A DNA stretch of 64,000 nucleotides from Allacma fusca (GCA_947179485.1 OX359247.1:3005060-3069059); one strand, 5' to 3'. Shown: positions 23,220-35,561, numbered from the stretch's first letter. Program-made: numbers and translations. The notes: generated by a model from the letters alone, not told the origin.

Positions 23220-25640
23220 GACATCTCAGATGTCCAAATGAAATTGCCTTCCTTCAAACCTTCGAAGGCAATTTTTTGAAAAAACGCATTCCTTCATCCT
23301 TCTATTAAAGGAAGCCTTCAAAATATTTTGACTTCCTTCAGTCCTATTTTACTTATTAATTTAATGCCTCCAGCCTTCAGCCTTCAAAAAAAATCAGCCT
23401 TCCTTCCTATTCAGCCTTCATAACACGAATTACCATTGCAATGCATTTACACAACCCTTTTGCAGGTAAAACACCTGAAAATCAGCGATACAATTTACTC
23501 AGTTGAGTTCGTTTATTAAAATCAGAAGCAATTAAGTAAGTCTCATTGTGCATATAACTGTACATTTGTGCATTTGTGGTGTTTTTAGTACACTCTCATT
23601 GTTGTATTTGAAACTAGTGCTGTAATATTGTACTCGTTTAGTTTGTACTTTTGTATTGTTTTTGTCTTTGGTACAAAACTAAACAAACAATATCCATTTT
23701 CGAGATACAAAACTAAAACAAAAACAAAACAGGAATCGAAAAAAACAATACAATCCAAATTGTATTGTTTCAAGGTTCTAGAAGACGCTAGAAATTTACT
23801 AAAGTGATTGTTGTAATAGATTTCTAGAGCACATAGGAATTGATTTGTGTAATTGGAATCCTAAAAAAACACGTCAAAGCACAAAACTGGGCATTGACTA
23901 ATTATCGGTAGACTCACCTACTATCGCCCATATAAAATATTTACTTACATTGAGTCGGTCATTCTAGTGTCATGTGACCATTAATGCGCCAATAAAGTCA
24001 ATCATAGGTGATTTACTACTAGTTACTCACCAAGCTTCATTATAGGTCATGCGCCCCTTAAAACCGTAATCTGTCATGAGACTATTGGTGACCCAATAAG
24101 GTCAATTTGAGGTCACATGACCTTACTGTGTCACTAATAGTCACATGACCTCAGATTGACCTTCCTGTGTCACTAATAGTCACATGACCTCAGATTGACC
24201 TTCCTGTGTCACTAATAGTCACATGACCTCAGATTGACCTTCCTGTGTCACTAATAGTCACATGACCTCAGATTGACCTTCCTGTGTCACAAATAGTCAC
24301 ATGACCTCAGATTGACCTTCCTGTGTCACTAATAGTCACATGACCTCAGATTGACCTTCCTGTGTCACAAATAGTCACATGACCTCAGATTGACCTTCCT
24401 GTGTCACTAATAGTCACATGACCTCAGATTGACCTTCCTGTGTCACTAATAGTCACATGACCTCAGATTGACCTTCCTGTGTCACTAATAGTCACATGAC
24501 TTTGACTGTTACCATATTGATTATTAAAGGTTGTAACGGCTGAGGCCACTATATCAACCAATAAAACCCTATTATAATTATTATATTGATTATTGGACGC
24601 CACCGATAAGATGTACTAGTTGTAGGTTACATTTAATGTGGATTAGTAAGATGTCATGAAGAAGGTCATGAATTAAATCAACACTGGCTAATGACAATTC
24701 AATGGCATCAGATATGGTACCAATGAATCGGTACTGATCAATAAAATTGGCTAACCGTATGGTTCAAATGTTGACCTGGATAAATCTAGTCTGTGTCTAA
24801 CAAAGACAAAAGACCTAGTCTAACAAACGAACTATGCGATTTGTAAATGTAGTCCACGCATAGGGGACATTTCTACATCGATGAAATAGGTGGTAAAAGC
24901 CAACGGCTGAGCAAATTGAAAATCTAGATATCAGAGCCCACGCGTCTACTCTATCCATTCTAATTTTAAGCAATGGTAGTGAATATTGTTTATGAAATTA
25001 TGTTGTTCTGGAAATTACAATGTGGTTATTACAGGGATTTTGCACAAATAGGTAGTGCCACAGAATTGCACCCTTCAAAATTCGACCGTCAACAGATTCA
25101 ATGCATCTCTTATGGGAGATTAGTCAATGACTGGTTTTTTGGTCTTTTACGTAATTTTTAAACAACTAAAGTTGCACAAATCAATTCCTACGTGCTCTTG
25201 AACTTATATACAACTATCACTTTAGCAAATTTCTAGCGTCTTCTAGAACCTCAGAACAATACAGTACAGATTGTACAAAAACAAAAACAATCTGATAGAA
25301 GTACGAAACAAAAACAAAACTCGGAGTACAAAACAATATCTTAGTTGCACTGCTTTTGTACTTTTCGCCAAAGTACAATACAATTCTAAAAGGACAAATT
25401 ACAGCACTATTTGTAACTATCAGTTGTAACTCATTGCACGCGCGAAGCCTTCTAAGTAGCAGAGGGCTACTTTACATACTTCCTTCCTTCGCCTTCCGTT
25501 TTCTGTTAATACTAGAAAGGCTTCCTTCAGCCTTCCCGAATTAATTCAGCCATCCAGCCTTCCCTTCTCAACTCTCTGGAAAATTGATATTCCGCCTTCA
25601 ATGAAGCCTTCATTGAAGGCTAGCCTTCGAAGGCTGGACA
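23220..25640. mobile_element. fold-back element with long degenerate inverted repeats
   Basis: Two arms, about 23225-23880 and 25165-25640, are reverse complements over several hundred bases with gaps. The outer parts are rich in CCTTC/CAGCC words (CCTTCGAAGG on both sides). The inner parts share TTCTAGAAGACGCTAGAAATT (right arm AATTTCTAGCGTCTTCTAGAA) and a TTTTTGT-rich tract. No transposase is present. I could not find a target duplication. The middle holds a 39-bp minisatellite. Confidence 0.7.
24147..24497. repeat. 39-bp minisatellite, nine units
   Basis: Nine exact-length units of 39 bp begin with GACCTCAGATTGACCTTCCT at 24147, 24186, 24225 and so on to 24459. A degenerate tenth unit lies just before. 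Units differ mainly at one position (CACTAATAG or CACAAATAG). The near-identity indicates recent expansion or homogenisation. Each unit pairs GTCACATGAC with GACCT, so short palindromes recur throughout. Confidence 0.95.
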
Positions 25641-26040
25641 TGTCTGGTTCATAATATAACTGGGTGTGAAGTCTAGCGGTGGGACCTGTGATAAAATCCT
25701 CATTTGGAATTTTAATTTCCCAAATATTCTTCCGAACCAGGTGGCGCTACCTCTGACTATGTTTCGTATTCTTTCCTCACTAGGGTGCCCAGATAATTCC
25801 ATACTCAAATCAGGACTTCTAAGTAAAAAATAAAATAAATTCAAAAATTAAGTATAATAGCATTTCGTCTTTTACTAACACTAAACTAGTACTTAAATTT
25901 TACTATTTAAAATTGAATTCTATATCCCGGGCAAAGCCGGTACTTTCCTCAAGAATTCAGCTTCTCTTGTAGTGATACGTTTTAGATGATTTAGCAGATG
26001 TCAGTAATTGTTTGTTCGCAATGTAATTTTTAAACATTTG
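25641..26040. other. intergenic, no gene seen
   Basis: A 74-codon minus-strand frame ends here but shows no recognisable domain or splice sites. Confidence 0.3.
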
Positions 26041-26140
26041 AGAACAAATTAAGTTGAGAATGATCAGCATCGTGTTTAACAAGCTGCACTAAAGAAAAAC
26101 TTCTTTCAGCCTCAGCGTTGCTATAGTTCATACTGATTAA
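26041..26140 (-). pseudogene. hAT transposase C-terminal dimerisation-domain relic
   Basis: On the minus strand the sequence reads NYSNAEAERSFSLVQLVKHD, followed by S and L residues spaced as in the hAT C-terminal (hATC) dimerisation domain, where SNA.xERxFS and a downstream Ser-x-Leu are conserved. A stop follows soon after. I see no upstream catalytic region in frame, so this is a fragment of an old autonomous hAT element. Confidence 0.55.
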
Positions 26141-27129
26141 AAATTGGTGTGTAAATACCTTTGTGAATCCCCAGGTTTACAATTCAATTATCAGCAGAAT
26201 CGGATGAAGCTCTTTTGTCTCTAGACCAGAAAACTATTGTTTGTAAGATCTGTTGGGCGACATTATCGCCTGATTTTTCCGGATCTTTACAAAAATCTAA
26301 CAAGCCCTTTTTACTCCACACTTTAGGTCAAAGTATTTTAAAACAAGTGGAAAACGTTTCACTGCTTTGCTGCTTGTATATGATCCTGTAAAATCCTTAA
26401 GATGTGATTTCATCTATCAAAGCTACGAGTGCAAATGGAGCTAGAAAGAGCTACAACCGTGGTTTGTCCTAAACACAATGAAGCAGCTATTGTAGAATCT
26501 AAAAATATTTGTCTCACTAAATTAGAAAGACAGTATAAACTTCTAAAAGATTGGTGATGCTTTACTCTATGATGAGCCAGAGCTTATTCCGCTACTGTGG
26601 TTTTGTCATCACTTTGATTTTTAAATGCCTAACTCGCATGATAAATTATCTTAACCCACGGGCTTAGCGTTGTTTCGATTTTCTGTCGAAATATGCTTTT
26701 TCAAATCCGTTATCCCACCATTAGCACAACCTACATCAAATTTACAGATGCTGCATCAAAAATATTTCTCCTTTGCTGCTACACCTAATATAACTGTAGT
26801 CCTTTTTCCAATGCTCAGTGTAAAGACAACTATTCTTCACATCGTCAATATTTAATTAAGACATTTTTTTGCAGATCTTCACAAGCGGAAACGAGAAATC
26901 TTTCAATTTAGACTTTTTACATGGTCACATGTACCTGTTATATATCATAAACTGTTATTGGTAACTGAAAGAGCACTACAGAACTTACGTTCAACTGCAG
27001 TTTAGATTATTACGAAATAATAACGTTAAAAATTGAACTATTAAAAGTGTTTTACATGCAGGGCAACATTTAGGTTCATGCGTAAAGTTACTATTTGTTA
27101 GTATAATATTATTAAGGCAAAGTGACTTC
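26141..27129. other. decayed repeat-like region
   Basis: Short plus-strand frames, including one near 26223-26385 with a CKICW motif (possibly a zinc-finger remnant), are broken by stops. Probably degraded transposon sequence; no intact gene. Confidence 0.3.
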
Positions 27130-27388
27130 ATGGTTAGTAATGACAAATTTAAGTCACTTTACCGCGAAATGCAACAAAGTGATAGTTTTGTCACCAACTG
27201 TGAAATCAATACTAATTCCATGCTCATCAGGTCATCAGGTGACCCTGTGTCAAATCAGGACAGTCCTGATCAAATTAAGACTGCTGGGCACCCTATTCCT
27301 CACTCGTACCGCATATACAAGGAACGACGACGCAAAATATTCGATTCCTCGGTTTGCAAGAAAATTCTTTTCCGTACTTTTCTAAAGT
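27130..27388 (+). CDS. possible coding exon, unknown
   Basis: An 86-codon frame starts at ATG 27130 and runs into a good donor (CTAAA then GTAAGA at about 27389). Composition is polar and basic near the end (YRIYKERRRKIF). No family is recognised. A following exon with the right phase is not evident, and joining it to the 28.2 kb exon soon gives a stop. Confidence 0.25.
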
Positions 27389-28284
27389 AAGAATTATTAC
27401 GGCCACACGTCACAATCGTCAGAAACGTGAAGCGAAGTTGAGATTTTTTCAGGTTCTTATACATATCCAGTTTTTGTTGCCGGCAAAATGTTTTCTCAAA
27501 TATCTTTTGACGCAATTTTTTTCTGGCCTTTCCAGAGAGCAAGCCAAACGTTGAGAATTGTGATCATGACACATACGAACAACCAACGAAAAAACGTTTT
27601 TTGAAAAAATGTGGCTTCAGTAGCAAAGGGGAGAAATAAGTTACGGAAAGGGAGGAATTTCTGGGAGGCAAGACTGGAACAATTAAAAGTTCTAATAATA
27701 AAAATCTTTTAATAACTCTTTAACACAAATCTTAAATTGTGCGTGTCATTCCTGGTCCTTAGTAATACGTAACTTTCCTTATACGATTCATCGTTAAAAA
27801 CATGAAATACCAGACCTACTTTAAGTATGAATTAAGTAATACGACAGGTGGTGCTGCATAATTCTGTAACCATTTGGTTACTATTAGTTAAAATTACGCG
27901 TACTTAACGTTGGTCCATTCCGACTGCGAGTAGAGCAGGAGCTCAGAGCCAACATTAAATAAGGATTTGTTAACGAGTTGAGCATTTACTGGAGGTTGGA
28001 GATGACTGGGAGGACTGTCATTAGGACTGCCGATGGTTGTGAATTTACATGAAATGTAGACAGAATATTTTGTTTATTCTGCATAACAAAGAATTGCGGG
28101 TAAATTGAACATTTATTCCTCTAATATTTACTTAATTTAGATATTTCAATTCACGTAAAGTACTCTTATTACAGTGTCATCTGCGATTGCCGAGAAAGGA
28201 CTCCACCAGGACAAGCTGTTACGTTAATATAAAAACTCAAAATTCCAGCATCGAAGAATACGAAGTGAAGTGGGAAGATTTCAA
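27389..28284. other. upstream region of the zinc-knuckle gene
   Basis: Contains the likely first exon (about 28174-28287) of the next gene, preceded by the acceptor-like ATTACAG. Otherwise no coding signal that I can support. Confidence 0.35.
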
Positions 28285-29095
28285 ATGGTAAGATTAAAAT
28301 AAGATATTGTGGATAATTATTCAGGAAGTATATTAATCTATATGTATCAAATCTGTTTGTTAGATGTTTGAACCTTGGGAACTTCGGTAACAGTTCGCTT
28401 CTTGGTTTTTCATGTTTTTTTGTACTATAGTTTACGGATATTGTTGTAGGAAATTATTCTGAAATAAATTTAAGTCCGTAAATGTACATCAATTTGTATT
28501 TGTAATAGTCGTCATCAATTGATCGAGTCTTTCGTTGCTGGAATTGCGGCAGTGAGCTTCATAAGCTCTCCGATTGTAAAAAGGAAATACGGCAGGTGAA
28601 CAAGATGTTCTGGCGAAGGTACTTCCGACTTACTGACTCCCATGAGCGAGATCGGCACAAAACACGCTATATGAATTTTCTGTTGGTATGTTGGATTTAA
28701 GATTATAATAAATTATTACTACTTTGCTTCAATGTCCTCTAAACAAAGCTCTCTACGGAAGTTACATAACTCAATATATGTTGATTAATTAGCGTCATGA
28801 CTCCAATGATAAGTTGAGGGAAGAGGATTGGAAAGGAATGACGAAGGCACAAGTTTTGGATGTTCTCTTCAAGAGACACTTAGCGTGGCGAAAGCAGCAG
28901 TGGTTAGCCCTTGAAGAGATTCAGAAATCACAAGATCGGAGTAATCCAGGTGTAGGGATGAGCCTGAAGGAGGATCAGAATCCATCGGGAAGTGACGGGG
29001 ACGAGAGTAACAGGAGCGGGAGTAGTACTTTGTCCTGTGCTCTAATGTCAGATCTTCCAGGAAGTGAAACTGCGGAGTCAGCAATGGAGACTTAA
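28285..29095 (+). CDS. small CCHC zinc-knuckle protein
   Basis: Exons 28285-28287 (the ATG is the last codon before a GTAAGA donor), 28509-28685 and 28793-29095 give 160 residues, with phases all zero. Residues about 9-22 form a zinc knuckle, CWNCGSELHKLSDC (CX2CX4HX4C), as found in nucleic-acid-binding proteins. A basic aromatic stretch follows (MFWRRYFRLTDSHERDRHK). The middle has a charged helix (KAQVLDVLFKRHLAWRKQQW) and the C-terminal third is acidic and Ser-rich. An RNA- or DNA-binding role is inferred from the knuckle only. Further 5' exons are possible, since the exon 1 frame is closed by a stop upstream of the ATG. Confidence 0.6.
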
Positions 29096-30219
29096 TTGTA
29101 AAGAAACCATGGCTGAACTTTGTTGCTTGAGAATTTATTACCAAATAGGTTCAGTAGGGTTACTTATGTAGTAATGAATTTATTCATAAGTACAGGTTTC
29201 AGTTTGCATAAAGCAATCAGTATTCTGTTTTCATGTATGTGGTTGGGTTATTAAGTAGTAAACTCAAGTTTGTATGCATGTTTTATAATAATTATAAATA
29301 TAAAGTATAACCAGCAATGACCGATGCCGAGATTGTGGCGTACGGTGACTACCTGATTACTAACTACAGTCTGCAGTTACACATAAGCTTCTATTTTCGT
29401 AATATTTATTATTGTTTGTTATTAAACTGGCCGTTGGAGTATGTGCAGTTCCAGTTGTGGTAAATTATTTAATGGTGAAGTGTTAATGACGAGGTTTATA
29501 TAAATATATAAGTAAGTACTAGCAAGTAAAAGTGCACGTAATGTACAGTTTAAAATAAGTAAATGTACGTAATAAAGTTCTACTAGTGTGCCCGTATTCG
29601 TCAATAAACTAGGAATTATTGTAATCTGCACATTCGAATGTTGGAGGCAGAGGTTCCAAGAACATGGTATTACTGTACTGTAGTCGTGATAAATGGAAGG
29701 GTTTACAAAACTTCTGTCAGCCTAGCAAGATTTCGTAATAAAAATTTGAAGACGTAAATGCTGAAGTTGTGCCTTTTACACGAGGGTTTCGGTAGGTGCT
29801 GTTGTTTTAAAATGGTTATTGCTTTAGTAGGTGGTACATACGACAATGACTTCTCCATACAGGGGATTGATAAAACACGTACAGCTGAATTTTGAGTCAG
29901 TGTACATTCATAGTGAAAATAAATATGTAATGATTAGGACGTATATGGATTGACACATGGCTGGGGATAACACACGAGGAAAAAAGTTGATAATCCCATA
30001 GTGTGACTACGTATGTGACACATGACAAAAGGAAAAAAATAAAAATGTAGATACTTCTACGGGGTAAACGAGTAAAGGTAACTCCTGATTGACTACTCAT
30101 TTTTGTTTGGTTAGATATCCATGAAGAACGAAGGAAGCAGAATTATATGGTGATTTCACCCTTCATTGGTTCTTTCTGTGTACGTAATTAACAAGGAGAG
30201 ATACTTAAATTGAAAATAC
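29096..30219. other. intergenic, no gene seen
   Basis: 3' flank of the zinc-knuckle gene and upstream region of the next gene. Only short frames; no repeat with definable ends. Confidence 0.4.
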
Positions 30220-31378
30220 ATGGCTAAGTTTCAAAGATCTATCAGAGTCGTGGCTGTGATATCAACGGTGAGGATAGTTTTTTCCCCAAATCTTTATCTT
30301 TTTCCGACATCAACAAATTAATAATTTTGTCTACTTTCACGCAGCTAGCGTCCATAATCACAATAATAGTAACATCTTGGACGTTTGGATCTCTCTTATC
30401 CGAGCATTTGAAACAAAATGGTAACCACAGCTTGGAGAATGACAGACCTGGTAATCACATACTGATAAAGAGCTACAACGGAAATCTAACCGACATAGCA
30501 CGTAAGAAGATCGGTGATCTATGACCACAATAATTGTAAACCGCAAATGATAAGCATAGCGGCAAAATGTTATTGGTCCATTTTAAAATTTTTTATTCCA
30601 GCGAGGAGATCCAGCACATAAATTCAATGTTTGGTTTATTCGTAATTAAAGTATAAGTTTTTCGTAACAATTAATAGGTTGCGCATGCATAAATGCATGC
30701 ATTACTAATACTAACGCTTCAAGCTATGACAATGGGATTTATAAGCTTTGCCACTATCCTCGTCATACATATTTTTTTCACGATAATGATTTTATTTTGT
30801 GAATATTTTCATTATGTAATTAATTCATGGATTTGAAAGGCAGCCGTCTGTGGATTAAGTTTGATAAAATGACGGACAACTTTAGAGCTATGGTTCTTGG
30901 ATGCGCTTGGATGGCCACAGTATTTGGGATAGTGCAACTAAGTGCTAACGTACCTCTTGTTTTTGGATCATCGAGAGTAATTTTTTTTTTATTATAGTAT
31001 TTTTAATTATTAAGTTGGTCAATTTTAGCTGTAAAAATTGTAATTTTATGCCAGGTTTTGGTACTCTTCCCAAAGTATGCCATAGGAATTAATTTCATTT
31101 GTGTCATCTTCTTGGTGGGTTGCCTGTCCGTCCCTTTGACGTACAATCGGGAATGCAACGAATCTGATCCGGATTACATTTGCAAGAAGGCATTGTCAAT
31201 ATCCCAATTAGGGAGAAAAATCAAAGCCGCTCTTGCGGATCTCCCCCCTAGCACCTTAAATTTCTTTTGGTGGGATTTAACTTCCTACTATTCTACCACG
31301 GGAGTTGATATTTTCATTTTAATATTTAGCGTCTTATTCTTAATGTGTGCTATACGTTTTGGAAGTGAGTTTAATTAA
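30220..31378 (+). CDS. uncharacterised four-helix membrane protein 2
   Basis: Exons 30220-30267, 30345-30501, 30840-30976 and 31055-31378 total 666 bp (221 residues) with consistent phases. A short cytosolic start (MAKFQRSIR) leads into TM1 (VVAVIST then LASIITIIVTSWTFG). TM2 is VLGCAWMATVFGIVQLSANV, TM3 is YAIGINFICVIFLVGCLSV and TM4 is VDIFILIFSVLFLMCAI. The loop after TM1 carries N-glycosylation-type sites (NHS, NLT). The loop between TM3 and TM4 has paired cysteines (RECNESD, YICKK). The arrangement TM1, loop, TM2, TM3, loop, TM4 equals that of the gene at 14.1 kb, but residue identity is low by eye. Family not recognised; it is not a classical tetraspanin (no CCG). Confidence 0.65.
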
Positions 31379-31791
31379 TTACTTGTAGTGTTTGACTCAT
31401 GAGCACAAGACAAAACCACAAATAAAGCCGAACGTCACAATAAAATAACATATATTTGTTTTCCGTGCAAATAATTTGTGTTGTAAACCCAGGAATTTTT
31501 TCCCTGAAGCCAGACCTTGTACTTGCATCATTGTAAAAGGATATAGAAACTCGTGTTATTATAATTTGGTCATTAGAAGGTCTGCTGGCACAGTCTAAAC
31601 TTGCAAATTAAGTTTAGTTATATATTAAGGTCTCCCGAGGAAGTACGATTCCGTAAACATGAAAACATCGGAAATAGACTTCATATTTTCCTCATACAAA
31701 ATAGACTTGCAACTCAAACGCCCAACTGGAAATTACAATGTTAGTCACTCGCGTCATTATACATCAGCGTAATAAAGTGGGCAAAATCGCA
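31379..31791. other. intergenic
   Basis: Short spacer before the receptor-like gene. An in-frame upstream ATG at 31738 could extend that protein by 18 residues. Confidence 0.4.
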
Positions 31792-34700
31792 ATGTGGAAT
31801 AACGACAATATGGGAATTGCCAACCCCAGTTTTTGCAAACTGTTCTTTTGCTCAATTATTTTGTCCTATGTTGTGTGCAAAGTGCAAGGTGCTAATCAAG
31901 AGGATTCTACGTTCTTGGAAAAATTAAACTTCTCTATCAGTTATGGACACGGAGCTAACAAGGTCTTCTTGACATCAAACAATGATACTGGCACGGCCCT
32001 TCCGGTAGTCTTAAACAGGACTGGGAATGAAATTAGAATTGAGTGCAAGGCATCGTTTCCCATTGATTTAACCTTCGATGGACATCGGGTAAATTATATT
32101 TCAAGATTTTCTTCCGTTTTATAAATACTGTAAAACAGGACCCCAAGGATATTATACTGCCCCCAGAAGTGGAGTCATAAAAAAAATTTACCCTGGCTCT
32201 GAGCCTTAAAACCATAAGGAGGGCCAGGTGTTACCATTAAATTTAATAACCATGATTTACTAAGTTGGCCCTTAAGTCATACCCTGGAGGAGTCAGGGTG
32301 GACCTCTCCATGACTGGACCCCAGGCTGCCCCATTACATGCGAAGTACCCAAAACTATCTGATTTTCCTCAGTTCTATGCATTTCCTAAAACATTTCCGG
32401 GTTTAATGACCCGAAGTGAGAGGCTAAATAAATTTTGAGGCTCTTTTTTAAGCACTGAATTTACAATTCTAAATACCAGGTTGCTATTTTTTGAGAATTG
32501 AGAGCACATCAAAATAAATACAAAAATATCAAGATTGTAAACCGTTTTGCAGTAAAGCGTTTGCTAAGTCTTTTTAAATCTTAATATTTTGTTTTAATTA
32601 AACCTGCAATTTGTTGGCCTAGGCCAATAAAAAACCCGGTAAATGATTTAGTAAGAAATTGAGGAGCACAATATTTTCCGTTTAACTCCTTTAAAAGACT
32701 TCATGGACTATTCCCCCTTCTAACTATAACTAATTGATCCTGTAATCCATTCAATTACCGGTGAACAGACTAACCGGGGTTTTGAGACAACCATACGTAG
32801 GAATGATCATCATTTCGTAATAGTAGCTACAACATCTGCACATCTCGAAGCTACTGGGAATTACAGCTGCTTCCCCGCAGGGAATTCAGAACGGAAGTCA
32901 TCATTTTATGTTTATGTTGCGGGTAAGAAAATAATTACATAATTATGTAAATCCGAAATATTTCTTACATTGGTCATATCGCATAACTGTAAAATGACCA
33001 TAATAATATAATATTGACAAAAAAAAAACGCTCCAAAATAAAAATGGCTTGTACTCGTTACGTGTTTATGTTTCATCAATATCACTTGTAATATTTTTGT
33101 TTGTAAAGTAATAAACAGCCACAGACAAGAGATATTTCTGATAATTCTAAATTTTCAGGAGGTAATTTATGCTTTAAAAAACCCTTAATTTTGTTCATGT
33201 TTTTAGTAAATATCCCATACATTTTATTGAACTGCGGACAAACTATTGTTGTGAGACCCACTTGTGGAGAAAAGCGAATCCTTATCCCGTGTCCAATCTC
33301 CAACCCGGATTATCGTTCTTCCATTAAACTATACAAACAAGTTGAAGATGAGGACACTCAATCTCAGGTGAGAACAGAACAAAATTCCTTTCTATATGCA
33401 AGTAAGCACTTTTCCATAGATCATAAAATCATTTACGTAGTTTATTGTATGAAGTATTGGAATTTGCAATGTTTTCATACTTAAAGGGCAATAAAAATGT
33501 AATTAATTACTTATAATTATATATATCTTTAAGGTTTGGAACAACTTGGATTCTGTGCCGTATGACCCTGCATCAGGATTTTTTCTTCGGAATGACCCCT
33601 CTTCCCCTGGGACATACAACTGTTCGTCTACTTTAAATTCTTTAGATCAGTTGATTGTTATTGTTCAGCCCTACGATGGTAAAATTACTTTCACTTGTAT
33701 TCTTTATCATACGATATACATAATAAAATTTACGTCAAAACAAAGTAGTCATGTTTCCTTACCGTAGCGTTTCAAGTAACTCCTGATCAAGAACGATGGT
33801 CATTCAAGGAAAACGAAACGTTCAAAGGGAAGTGCGAATCAAGTATGAATATTGAGATTAAATCCCAGAATATACTATTGAAATCCATCAACAACAAGAC
33901 CATCTCCGCCGACATGATAACAAAATATGAACTTGAATTTGAAACCGAAGCTTTGAATACGTCGAACCATAATCATCAAATCACTTGTGAGACGGTGGAC
34001 GTAGATAACCCAACCCCAAAAATATGGACTTGGCGTAATGATTTTTCTGTTTCAAAAATGTATTTACTCAAATCCGCATGAATGCTTATATGCATGGAGG
34101 ACTTCTGAAACTTTGATTTTAAGACAAACTGATCGATGTTCTGTTCTCTCTTTCACAGTCCTACAGTTGAGAAGCGACAGTCGAGGAAACCAAGGAAGGA
34201 ATTCTGCAGTTCTTGATGCATGTCAAAGACTGAACCACGGCATAGTCAAATTTTATGAATGCCACTCCTGGATTGAATGTCAGATGCGACGCTGTCAAAA
34301 ATTTGTAATTATTTTATCATTTTAGTTTCAAATCTTATGTTCTTTATTTCACGTATGAAGTTTCGAATAGTGGAAAGAGGCATCCATTCTACAGATAATT
34401 GTTGACATGTGCTATTTGATGTTTATTCATGATCGGTAGGATCATCAATGTGACTCAGATGATGAAATTAGAAATGCACCGGACGGAATTTTGCAATGCA
34501 TGTCCAACTATACGGAACCAAAGACTATGATTTACTTTAAAGGACTAAGTACCAACAACACCAGTAAGTTTGGTAAAGCCATGTATCACTAAAGTTACTA
34601 AAAAATGTCGTTTACTTTCTTAGTAATAAATGCTATAGTAACTTCCAATAAGACGCTTTGCACTTCCAGTTGAATGACTACAAAAATGTTTATAATATGT

Positions 34701-35561
34701 AATTATTACGTGTTAGTAACTGAATGGAAAAAATCTCCTAAGAACGATATACTGACGCTGAAGGTTAAAGTTAAGGACATCATCAACGAATTATTCACAA
34801 AGAACAACTCAAAATCACTCCAGCCCTTTGCCGCAGCACTCAAATTTATTTGCGAAGGTTCTAGGTTTGTATTTGCACCTGATTTTCTTTGGAAAATGAC
34901 TATAAAACCTACAAATGGGTCTGAAACATTTGCTGATATTCCAGCAGGTGAGTGTGCAGATTTTGTGTTATATTAAATATATAATTATACATAAAAGATA
35001 CATGTGCAGAGTGTCAAGACTTATTTTACACACCCCCTTGCCAATATTAGGTGGGATAATGAAAACATTTTTTACTGTCCCACCTTAGTTGGACTATGAG
35101 AATAGGAAAGGTTTCTTAGTACTCTCTATACAATTATAATTGTATCTGAAATTTTGTCCTGCATGGTAAAGTCACGAGATAAATAAACGATGTTCCTTTT
35201 TGGTTTTAGAAAACATAACACACAAGTTTAGCCTGCTGTCGAAGTCGGTCATCAGTAGTGAGTACACACTGCTCTCTACTCCGAAGGATTTATGGGAAAT
35301 CAGCTGCGAGGCCAGAATTTGGAATAGTACTGGTTCGGAGACGGTCAAAATGAATTATATTGAAGGTACATAGAGTTTGTAATAGTTACTTTTTGCTGGT
35401 ATATAAAAGTATTGATTGTATTGCTCCTTGTCCTTCTAGTTTCATTCGCAATAAATGAAGTCACGAAGAAATTAACAAGCTCAGCAAATTCCATGCTCAT
35501 CATAACAAAATCCTTGATATTATTTGCTTTTACAATTTTCATATGTTCTAATTTTTCTTGA
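31792..35561 (+). CDS. PVR/VEGFR-like Ig ectodomain protein lacking a kinase
   Basis: Ten exons: 31792-32088, 32769-32922, 33207-33367, 33534-33678, 33768-34034, 34159-34304, 34440-34563, 34717-34947, 35210-35365, 35440-35561. They total 1,803 bp, 600 residues, with every phase matching. The signal peptide is FCKLFFCSIILSYVVCKVQG. Ig-like 1 ends ATGNYSC. Ig-like 2 carries the VEGFR/PDGFR second-domain pattern: RILIPCPISNPD, then VPYDPASGFFLRND and SPGTYNC. More degenerate Ig-like or Cys-bearing modules follow (GKCES to HQITCE; KFICEGSRF; WEISCEAR). After SSANS comes a hydrophobic run (LIITKSLILFAFTIFI) and the chain stops within five residues, which suggests a GPI anchor or a tail with no cytoplasmic part. 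It is probably a ligand-binding decoy or co-receptor. The sixth exon's frame is the least certain. Confidence 0.75.

Noticed and set aside
24080..24500. CRISPR-like array
   Set aside because: The 39-bp units are contiguous with no spacers, in a eukaryotic genome; it is a minisatellite.
27122..27554. Several overlapping frames on both strands
   Set aside because: At most one can be real; only the frame from 27130 ends at a plausible donor, so the others were dropped.
34180..34304. An alternative frame in exon 6 of the receptor-like gene that looks Ig-like (containing NATPGLNVRCDAV)
   Set aside because: It has two in-frame stops and its phases do not match the flanking exons, whereas the chosen frame is open and phase-consistent. 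If cDNA shows otherwise, the gene would be a pseudogene.
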